A stretch of DNA of 12,638 nucleotides from Baffinella frigidus (lineage: Eukaryota; Cryptophyceae; Cryptomonadales; Baffinellaceae), in assembly GCA_026770585.1 (NCBI GenBank), contig MU646411.1, forward strand, positions 218,912-231,549, given 5' to 3'. The position numbers were made by a program, and so were the translations under genes. Below the pieces are notes generated by a model. The model was not told the origin of the DNA. It made no database searches and was given only the letters and a program-made list of their open reading frames with translations. Within the stretch, counting starts at the first letter, position 1. Each line of letters opens with the position of its first letter. Positions 7,707-12,638 of the stretch are shown piece after piece.

Positions 7707-7852
7707 TTCATCTCGAAAGATAACTGAATCAGTTCCCTAATTAGCGTTTTCATTTAATTAGAGGGCCTAATTAGATGTACTACGCCCTAACTAATTTCTC
7801 CTATGCAACCTCCTATTGAAAAGGAACTGATTCAGTTATCTTCCGAGATGAA
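7707..7852. mobile_element. Foldback element with 30-bp ends
   Basis: Arms 7707-7736 and 7823-7852 (ttcatctcgaaagataactg then aatcagttcc) differ at one base. AT-rich interior with ctaattag strings. It lies in the intron just beside exon h34 copy c. Confidence 0.8.
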
Positions 7853-7967
7853 TTTGGTCAACGTTAACACTTCAGGTACTAAAATACTAACTTCCACAAT
7901 CCTTGCATTATTTCAGCGGCCAACTTATCTGCTCACCGCTCTAGAAATGAAGGTTTCAGGAGTGTAC

Positions 7968-8034
7968 CTGGGACGCCCTCGGTGCGGATGACGGTGCGGA
8001 TCGCGTGTACGCTCCCCTTGCATGAATCCGCACC
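7968..8034 (-). CDS. Carrier exon h34, copy b: possible alternative exon
   Basis: This is a second 67-bp copy, about 88% identical to copy a (8 differences by hand count). It has acceptor catgtag and the same gtacac donor. It encodes GADSCKGSVHAIRTVIRTEG then VP plus one base, so the frame and both phases are kept and it could replace copy a. Differences fall at the start and the end; the centre SVHAIRTVIR is unchanged. It could be a mutually exclusive exon or a duplicate not yet decayed. Confidence 0.5.
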
Positions 8035-8168
8035 CTACATGCTTCCAGATACTCTCGCAGTGCGACTAACAACTGCTCTGTTCAGTTCAAAGACATCTTG
8101 TCAACCGATATTTCGATGGTCGGAATTTCCTTGGGAGCTTGCTGGGTAGAATGCCGGACTGAGTGTAC

Positions 8169-8235
8169 CGCGGACGCCTTCAGCGCGGATGACGGTGCGG
8201 ATCGCGTGTACGCTCCCCTTGTATGACGCCGCACC
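8169..8235 (-). CDS. Carrier exon h34, copy a: second matrix loop
   Basis: This 67-bp exon encodes GAASYKGSVHAIRTVIRAEG then VR plus one base. It is the matrix loop and short amphipathic helix between H3 and H4. The acceptor is cctgcag and the donor is G|gtacac. It starts in phase 0 after KERLQ and ends with one G, which joins the GG of the next exon to make Gly and restore EGVRGIYRG. Two further copies with the same length and phase follow downstream (7968-8034 and 7627-7693). Copy a is the one whose end, EGVR, best fits the family motif with a good acceptor. Confidence 0.75.
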
Positions 8236-8326
8236 CTGCAGGCTCGCCTGAACCTGCACCCTCCCGTGCATCCCAACTCAATGCCATGCACCCTCCCGGC
8301 ATTGCGTTACTTCAAGCGGTGTGCCA

Positions 8327-8472
8327 ATCTCAAAGGGAATCGGTTTTAATTTAAAACTTTATGGCAATAAAATTTACTACACAGAATGGGTTTTACTAGT
8401 AATATTAAAGCCTTCGTGTAGTAATTCTCATTGAATCAAAAGTTTTAAATTAGAACCGTTTTCCTATGAAAT
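8327..8472. mobile_element. MITE family M1, copy 1
   Basis: Imperfect inverted ends of about 40 bp (atctcaaagggaatcggttt / aaaccgttttcctatgaaat). The interior tagtaatattaaagc matches the element at 9736-9882 in the opposite direction. Confidence 0.85.
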
Positions 8473-8559
8473 CCGCTGGTACAGGAGTCTGTTTGTTCTC
8501 GACTGCACCTGCACCTTCATGGCATTGAGTTACATCCGCGCCCGGGGCAAACAGACTCC

Positions 8560-8579
8560 AAGTCCGCGATGAATGACGT
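8560..8579 (-). pseudogene. Degenerate copy of carrier exon H3, 5' part
   Basis: The minus strand has acgtcattcatcgcggact, which matches the TSFIAD start of exon H3 and then diverges. No acceptor precedes it. The start of the same string is seen again near 8757 at the end of the second 56-bp repeat. Confidence 0.35.
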
Positions 8580-8812
8580 CCACCCTCACGGAAGCACGCC
8601 CCTCGAACTCAGCGGGAAACCCGGAGGAGTTAGGACGTGTGCTGGCAGGTACTATCTAGCGGAACACGCAAGGCAGTCACCTCGGACAGTTGGCTTCGGC
8701 GTCCGCGTGACCGGTCACGCGGGCGTTCACGAGCCTGCCGGCGGGGCTGTTCCCGGAATGACGTCCACCCTCATGGAAGCACGCCCCTCGAACTCAGCGG
8801 GAAACCCGGAGG
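8572..8812. repeat. 56-bp direct repeat, 185 bp apart
   Basis: 8572-8627 and 8757-8812 differ at one base. The segment between (8660-8755) resembles 5980-6055. The second copy adjoins the broken exon H3 copy, so pieces of the carrier gene have been shuffled here. Confidence 0.8.
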
Positions 8813-8825
8813 TTTGGGTGAGTCT

Positions 8826-8876
8826 GAACGAGTCGATCGGCACCAAGAGAATGCACGCGACACTCTCGGCCACAAC
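8826..8876 (-). pseudogene. Degenerate copy of carrier exon H3, middle part
   Basis: The minus strand reads VVAESVACILLVPIDSF, matching FVAETVACILFVPIDLV of the intact exon at 9104-9206, then diverges. The 5' part and the KERLQ end with donor are missing. It is followed by the 56-bp repeat at 8757-8812. Confidence 0.6.
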
Positions 8877-9103
8877 CCCCAAACCCTAAGCCCTAAACCC
8901 CACACCCTATAAACAGACAGGACCTGGAGGCGCCCCGTCTGGGCGAGGAACCCCACGCAGAACTCGCTCTGCCTCACTCCCAATAACCGACTATCCTCAA
9001 GTTGACAAACTTCCTTCCCCGTACAGACCCGTCAACTTTGGAGCGGAAAGGATCCCCCGGCAAGGCAAATTGGCAAGCACGCATAGTCTGCAAACGGTCC
9101 CAC

Positions 9104-9206
9104 CTGAAGCCGCTCCTTCACGAGGTCAATCGGCACGAAAAGAATGCACGCGACTGTTTCGGCGACGAACCCCGCGCCGAAATCCGCGATAAACGACGTC
9201 TCCCCG
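9104..9206 (-). CDS. Carrier exon H3: third transmembrane helix with signature motif
   Basis: This is the clearest carrier exon. It encodes TSFIADFGAGFVAETVAC then ILFVPIDLVKERLQ. The GAGFVAE glycines and the P-I-D-L-V-K-E-R signature mark an odd-numbered helix and its matrix gate. The donor is CAG|gtggga and the exon ends in phase 0. Two acceptors are possible. The ctgcag at 9207 gives a start at 9206 and fits a direct join from exon Z, adding Gly-Glu. The gggag seven bases on gives a start at 9199 and fits a join from the micro-exon at 10434. The intron just upstream is a TTTAGGG-like array. Worn copies lie at 8826-8876 and 8560-8579. Confidence 0.8.
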
Positions 9207-9211
9207 CTGCA

Positions 9212-9352
9212 GTTAGGGTTTAGGTGTTAGGGTTTAGGAAGTAGGGACTAAGGCCCAGGGTGTAGGGTGTAGCGTGTAGCGTGTAGGGTGTACGGTTTAG
9301 GGTTCAGATTTTAGGTTTTAGGGTTTAGGGTTTGAGGTTTAGGGTTTAGGGC
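9212..9352. repeat. TTTAGGG/TGTAGGG variant array
   Basis: Heptamer variants start immediately upstream of the acceptor of carrier exon H3 and form the end of its intron. Confidence 0.85.
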
Positions 9353-9600
9353 TCCCCGCTGCCATACGTACTAGCATTGTCAACTTTCACATTTTTTTAT
9401 ATTGTTTTGGCGGCCAACTCCTCTGCACACCGCTCGACCGAGAGCCTCGTTGATTGGTCACGTAACTCTGCATATATTGCACAGTTACGAGGTTGGAACA
9501 CCCTATCCTGGTACAAATATTTACAACCCCACATGTGAATAGGATCCTCCAGCATTCTCGGGTGGCTGCTATACAGAGACTCTTGAGAAACGGGGTCCCA
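9353..9600. other. Intron stretch with a foldback end fragment
   Basis: 9379-9440 resembles one end of the element at 2191-2366 (gtcaactt, then cggccaactcctctgcacac). A small hairpin gtaactctgc/gcacagttac lies at 9462-9487. No coding signal. Confidence 0.4.
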
Positions 9601-9601
9601 A

Positions 9602-9706
9602 CTCGATAGTGAACTTACAAAAGGATACCACCTCGAACGTCAACTTACAGAGGGATAACACCTCGGTAGTCAACTTACAGAGGGATACCACCTCGAAAGT
9701 CAACTC
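9602..9706. repeat. 30-bp tandem repeat, three and a half copies
   Basis: Unit gtcaacttacagagggatac then cacctcgaaa, with copies at about 9609, 9639, 9669 and 9699. Confidence 0.85.
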
Positions 9707-9733
9707 TAGTCGCAGCCGCTCCTTCGACACCTC
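9705..9733 (-). pseudogene. Worn copy of exon YE
   Basis: The minus strand reads EVSKERLRLE, close to EVAKERLRK of the micro-exon at 10434-10464, but without the acceptor and Tyr codon. It is wedged between a 30-bp tandem array and a foldback element. Confidence 0.35.
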
Positions 9734-9735
9734 CA

Positions 9736-9882
9736 ATCTCATAGGAAACCGGTTTTAATTTAAAGCTTTTGGATTCAATCAAAATTACTACACGGATGCT
9801 TTAATATTACTAGGCAAACTCATTCTGTGTAGTAAATTTCATTGCCAGAAAGTTTTAAATTAAAACCGTTTTCCTATGAAAT
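9736..9882. mobile_element. MITE family M1, copy 2 (inverted)
   Basis: Its reverse complement aligns end to end with 8327-8472. Terminal catagga and aaaaccgttttcctatga ends are better paired here than in copy 1. Confidence 0.85.
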
Positions 9883-10011
9883 CACTCCTTTCGCATCTCA
9901 GACGTTTTGATCACTCGTTATCAGGCTGAGAGAAATACAGAGGACGCAAGCAGGTGATGCTAGTTCTGCCTCAGTCGGGTTAACCAACTATTCTCAAGTT
10001 GACATCCCATG

Positions 10012-10188
10012 TTCATAGGCTAACGGCCTGAAAATGGGGTAGTTAGGCATGCGGCATTGCCTAGGACCTCTAGGACCTCCTACCGTAGGCCGAGGGATTC
10101 TAGGACCAAAAAGTCTCGGCCTACGGTAGGAGGTCCTAGGCAATGCCGTAGGCCTAACTACCCCATTTTCAGGCCGTTACCCTATGAA
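10012..10188. mobile_element. Long foldback element with CCTAGG core
   Basis: Arms pair from ttcatagg (10012) to cctatgaa (10188), including taacggcctgaaaatggggt. One arm has an extra 9-bp taggacctc duplication. The inner part (cctacggtagg, tcctagg) is shared with the elements at 1, 700 and 1013. Confidence 0.85.
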
Positions 10189-10433
10189 TGTTTGCAGTAA
10201 AAATCCGTGAACGTTGGAGTGAAAACAAGCCCGGTCTCACCAAAATGGTGAGACCAAATCAGACTGAGACAGAGCTAGCCACGCCAGAATGATCCAGGGA
10301 AACCGACGCCTTATCCGCGCCAGTTCTGGCACGGTTGGCTTAAGTATTCAAGGCATTTCCCTTGAAAGATGTCAAAAGTGGATGCTTCAAGTGCCCTGGC
10401 GTGGAGTGGTTGGAGGCACCTGAGGCCCGGGAC

Positions 10434-10464
10434 CTTTCGTAGCCGCTCCTTCGCAACCTCGTAC
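10434..10464 (-). CDS. Carrier micro-exon YE: end of H2 and following loop
   Basis: This 31-bp micro-exon has acceptor gaggcag and donor AAG|gtcccg. It completes the Thr codon left open by exon Z, then encodes YEVAKERLRK. Tyr-Glu directly after an even helix is what carriers show, so the phase match and the content both support it. It ends in phase 0, which needs the inner acceptor (gggag, exon start 9199) of the next exon. The exon lies inside the CAAACACTCAAT satellite: the flanking satellite units carry the same gaggcag|gtac border, so acceptor and first codon are part of the repeat unit. Similar strings occur at 9705-9733, 10630-10655 and, inverted, at 11447-11473. Confidence 0.55.
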
Positions 10465-10629
10465 CTGCCTCGCGCCGCCAAACACTCAATACCAACCGGA
10501 GCGGGCACCGCAGATGGAGAGAAATCAGATTTTGATCATCAAACTCCTCGGATTTTGATGGAGATAAATCCTCAGATTTTGACCATCAAACAGGTCTGAT
10601 GGTCAAATCCGTCTGATGGTCAAATCCCT

Positions 10630-10655
10630 CACAGTCGCTCCTGAGTCACTTTGTA
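10630..10655 (-). pseudogene. Copy of exon YE ending in a stop
   Basis: After the same acceptor-like ggcag, the minus strand reads G, then YKVTQERL and TGA. It is related to the micro-exon at 10434-10464 (YEVAKERL) but closes the frame. It lies in the inverted duplication shared with 11373-11490. If spliced in it would truncate the carrier. Confidence 0.4.
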
Positions 10656-11199
10656 CCTGCCTCTCGAAACCAAACACTCAATGCCCGCTATACCATACCT
10701 TGTTGTCACAACCAAACACTCGATGCCGTACCTGCCTCTCGCCGCCAAACACTCAATGCCAAACACTCAATGCCCACACGGCGCCAAACACTCGTTGATT
10801 TCGTTTCGTTGTTTTCGTGTTTATTAAACACTCAATACCGTATCTTGCTCGAGCCGCCAAACACTCAATGCCAAACACTCAGTGCCCACACGGCGCCAAA
10901 CACTCGATACCGTATCTTGCTCGCGCCGCCAAACACTCAATGCCCGCATAGTTTCTCTCGTGGCCAATCACTCACCACCGTACCTTGCTCTCGCAACAAA
11001 AAAACTCAATACAAAACACGCAATGTCCACATGGCGTGCGAGAGCAAGGTGCCATCTGGTTGCCAATTTGGTTGCCGATAGTAGTGGCAACCAAACACTC
11101 AATACTGCACCTGCCTCGCGCCGCCAAACACCCAATAATGCCCACACGGCACTCAATACCCACATTGGGAACGTTTCGAGGGGCACCTCATACCACACA

Positions 11200-11300
11200 G
11201 CGGACTACGAAAGGATTTTCGGCCCATTTTGGGCCGAGTTTCCGTCACCTTATCCTTAGGACCCCCCCTATGTCCCTACGGGTTTCCTACCGTAGGGTCC
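11200..11300. repeat. Hairpins in a satellite break
   Basis: tcggccca/tgggccga at about 11219-11237 and ccctacgg/ccgtaggg at 11274-11297. The second resembles the core of the foldback elements but has no paired ends that I can see. Confidence 0.5.
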
Positions 11301-11446
11301 GTTTACAATCCCTTCGAAGTCCACTGTGTGGACCTACCTCTCGCAACAAAACACTCAATTCGGTACGGCAGGTACGGTATTGAGTGTTTGGTTGTGAGAA
11401 CAAGGTATGGTATAGCGGGCATTGAGTGTTTGGTTTCGAGAGGCAG

Positions 11447-11473
11447 GTACACGGTGGCCAAGGAGCGACTGTG
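11447..11473 (+). pseudogene. Inverted copy of exon YE ending in a stop
   Basis: On the plus strand ggcag is followed by G, then YTVAKERL and TGA. It is the counterpart of 10630-10655 in an inverted duplication, so it lies antisense to the carrier gene and cannot be spliced into it. Confidence 0.4.
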
Positions 11474-11736
11474 AGGGATTTGACCATCAGGCCTCTTGCC
11501 GCCAAATGATCAATGCCCACATGGCGTCTCTCGCAACCAATCACTCAATACCAAATCTTGCTCTCGCAACCAAACAGTCAATACCAAATCTTTCTCTCGC
11601 AACCAAACAGTCAATACCAAATCTTTCTCTCGCAACCAAACAGTCAATACCAAATCTTTCTCTCGCAACCAAACACTCAATGCCCACATGGCGTCTCTGG
11701 CAACCAAACGCTCGATACCAAATCTTTCTCTCGCAA

Positions 11737-11782
11737 CACAGCCTCGGTGGGGGTGCATACATGGCGGCCGTGTTGGTAGTAA
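11737..11782. repeat. Dispersed repeat GCATACATGGCGG, copy 3
   Basis: It matches 1435-1478 nearly base for base, here inserted in the 33-bp satellite: satellite units lie on both sides, so it looks like an insertion. Confidence 0.65.
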
Positions 11783-11909
11783 CCAACCACTCTATACCGT
11801 ATCTTGCTCTCGCAACCAAACACCCAGTACCGTACCGGCCTCGCGCCTCGTCCACCGTGTGAATTATGGTGCAGGGTTTCGAGTGCAGAGTTTAGGGTTC
11901 GGGACTCAC

Positions 11910-11986
11910 GTGGTGAAGTAGAGGGCGAGCGCCGGGGCACTTCCCACGGCTGCGATCCCAATCCCCCGGTATAGCCCAGCGACACC
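11910..11986 (-). CDS. Carrier exon Z: transmembrane helix H2
   Basis: This 77-bp exon encodes GVAGLYRGIGIAAVGSAP then ALALYFTT, the typical end of a carrier repeat: a GLYRG turn, then an even-numbered helix with a conserved proline and an aromatic end. The acceptor is ccatccag and the donor is gtgagt, the strongest in the window. It starts in phase 0 and ends after two bases of a Thr codon. The next exon (10464-10434) supplies the third base and continues Tyr-Glu, the usual residues at this point. Skipping that exon and joining to 9206 also keeps the frame. A degenerate copy of the middle of this exon lies upstream at 12108-12150. Confidence 0.75.
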
Positions 11987-11999
11987 CTGGATGGGGGGT

Positions 12000-12107
12000 T
12001 CAGGGTGAGGGTGTAGGATGCAGGGTTCGGGGCCACACCCTGGTGGGGGGTTAGGGGTTAGGGTGTAGGATGCAGGGTTCAGGGTTGAGGGTGTAGGATG
12101 CAGGGTC
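12000..12107. repeat. Degenerate TGTAGGA/TTCAGGG array
   Basis: Heptamer-like gggttca, gggtgta and ggatgca units in the intron between carrier exons Y and Z. Confidence 0.75.
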
Positions 12108-12150
12108 CTCCAGCACGGGGGCACTCCCGACCGCTGCTATCTTCGCGTTC
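12108..12150 (-). pseudogene. Degenerate copy of carrier exon Z
   Basis: After an acceptor-like gttcag, the minus strand reads NAKIAAVGSAPVLED. This is close to the IAAVGSAPALA core of exon Z. The copy has lost the GLYRG start and the aromatic end, and runs straight into CCCTGCA-type heptamers. It sits in the intron between exons Y and Z and looks like a broken exon duplicate. Confidence 0.55.
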
Positions 12151-12327
12151 CTGAACAGTTTTAGTTTCAGATTTGGCTTGGCGTTTGAGCCATTTCGTAC
12201 TTTTAGGGATTTAGAACATTTGGGTGTGTACCATAAATATTTTAGATGGACAGTTCCCGAAATTAAATCTATTCAGGTCCGGGATGAAATACCCCGGCAC
12301 AGGCAAGCCATGCCCTACCGGGACGGT
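12151..12327. other. Intron stretch without recognised features
   Basis: Non-repetitive, AT-richer sequence between the broken exon Z copy and the next heptamer array. No coding match seen. Confidence 0.4.
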
Positions 12328-12508
12328 TTGGGGTTGGGGGGTTAGGGGTTAGGGGTTAGGGGTAAGGGGGGTGGTGTAAGGGGGATGGTGTAGGGTGTAG
12401 GGTGTAGGGTGTAGGGTGTAGGGTGTAGGGTGTAGGCTTTAGGGTGTAGGGTGTAGGGTGTAGGGTGTAGGGTGTAGGGTGTAGAGTGCAGGGTGTAGGG
12501 TGCAGGGT
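12328..12508. repeat. TGTAGGG array
   Basis: Mostly gggtgta heptamers. It starts right after the donor of exon Y on the minus strand, so it forms the start of that intron. Confidence 0.9.
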
Positions 12509-12514
12509 TCCGAC

Positions 12515-12577
12515 CTCGGCCTGCAGCGTGCGCGTCAGGGCTGACACGATGGGCGCGCGCGTCGCGCTCGTCTGCAC
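12515..12577 (-). CDS. Carrier exon Y: matrix loop of first repeat
   Basis: This exon encodes VQTSATRAPIVSALTRTLQAE, 21 codons. It matches the amphipathic matrix helix that precedes the EGxxGLYRG motif in mitochondrial carriers. The donor is GAG|gtcgg. The acceptor is either gaacag (start 12577) or, six bases on, gtgcag (start 12571); both keep phase 0. An in-frame TGA lies just upstream of the acceptor, so the frame is limited to the exon. It joins exon Z in phase 0 to give LQAEGVAGLYRG, the classical carrier motif. Its intron begins at once with CCCTGCA/CCCTACA heptamers. The exon for H1 should lie beyond the right edge of the window. Confidence 0.65.
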
Positions 12578-12638
12578 CTGTTCCTCGAAACGTCGGGGTC
12601 AGGGATCGGTGCGCACAGGGTGAGACGGGGCGCGGGGG

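Larger units (their letters stand above)
10613..11490. repeat. 118-bp inverted duplication within the satellite
   Basis: 10613-10730 and 11373-11490 are inverted copies with a few changes, both containing gaggcag|gtac, the KERL-like string and ggatttgaccatcag. About 640 bp lie between. Confidence 0.8.
10470..11860. repeat. CAAACACTCAATGCC satellite region
   Basis: Diverged units of cgccgccaaacactcaatgc and accttgctctcgcaaccaaa give way to a cleaner 33-bp array at 11540-11680 (caaatctttctctcgcaacc then aaacagtcaatac). The 33-bp period is 11 codons, which explains long frames on both strands. The carrier micro-exon at 10434-10464 uses the border of one unit. Confidence 0.8.
4588..12577 (-). 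other. Split gene for a mitochondrial carrier family (SLC25-like) protein, partial
   Basis: This is the span of nine minus-strand exons that join in frame to about 208 residues of a solute carrier of the mitochondrial inner membrane. Family hallmarks appear in the right order: an EGVxGLYRG-type motif closing matrix loop 1, H3 with VPIDLVKERLQ (the Px[DE]xx[KR] signature), a second EGVRGIYRG motif, H4 ending LYFLFYE, and H5 ending LDMAKLRLQ. A full carrier has about 300 residues and six helices, so H1 (beyond the right edge) and H6 (not found on the left) are missing. Intron phases agree at every junction, which chance exon-like strings would not give. The substrate cannot be told from these pieces. 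Introns are 0.5-1.4 kb and packed with repeats. It may be a working gene or a recently decaying copy. The family assignment is firm; the exact exon set is a hand-made model. Confidence 0.75.

Noticed and set aside
8884-8983. Possible further carrier exon reading EFCVGFLAQTGRLQ before a gtcctg donor
   Set aside because: The resemblance to GFLTNGLDMAKLRLQ is weak, there is no clear acceptor, and it does not fit the exon order. Kept only as a possible worn copy.
11422-11921. Overlapping open frames in five frames, up to 146 codons
   Set aside because: A 33-bp period keeps all frames open; the 11-residue repeats have no independent support.

Overview
The window looks like nuclear DNA from a eukaryote. 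It holds interstitial telomere-type repeats (perfect TTTAGGG x10 at 6366-6435), dense minisatellites, many MITE-like foldback elements, and short exons with intron borders (nearly all CAG acceptors and GT donors). A TTTAGGG telomere type fits green plants and many algae or alveolates. The sequence alone does not let me name the organism.

The long open frames here are almost all translations of tandem or inverted repeats and I do not believe them. Hidden beneath the repeats on the minus strand is a split gene with very short exons (31-103 bp) for a mitochondrial carrier family (SLC25-like) protein. In transcription order the exons are 12577-12515, 11986-11910, 10464-10434, 9206(or 9199)-9104, 8235-8169, 7364-7291, 6752-6662, 5721-5660 and 4652-4588. 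The splice phases agree at every junction (one needs an alternative acceptor 7 bases downstream). The joined product follows carrier order: matrix loop 1, H2, H3, matrix loop 2, H4, H5, start of matrix loop 3. The first helix would lie beyond the right edge. The sixth helix was not found on the left.

Several exons are tandemly duplicated with length and phase kept: the loop-2 exon three times (67 bp each), the H5 exon twice intact (62 bp each) plus at least five worn copies, and the exon before H5 twice (91 and 61 bp). This resembles either mutually exclusive exon clusters or a gene duplicating its exons while decaying. Introns are filled with degenerate heptamers (CCCTAAA, CCCTACA and CCCGAAA on the coding strand), foldback elements and a satellite that carries one of the exons.

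Region by region: 1-1130 has three foldback elements with a common palindromic core, plus short tandem repeats. 1127-2081 has a 101-bp repeat and a 41/52-bp minisatellite. 2191-2816 has two long foldbacks. 2970-3500 is a higher-order 21-bp satellite. 3490-4930 has 117-bp repeats, two foldbacks and the last recognised exon. 5050-9350 holds carrier exons among telomere-like arrays and three foldbacks. 9600-11860 has a 30-bp array, two foldbacks and the CAAACACTCAAT satellite with an exon inside. 11900-12577 holds the two most 5' carrier exons. No rRNA, tRNA, CRISPR array or bacterial-type gene was seen.
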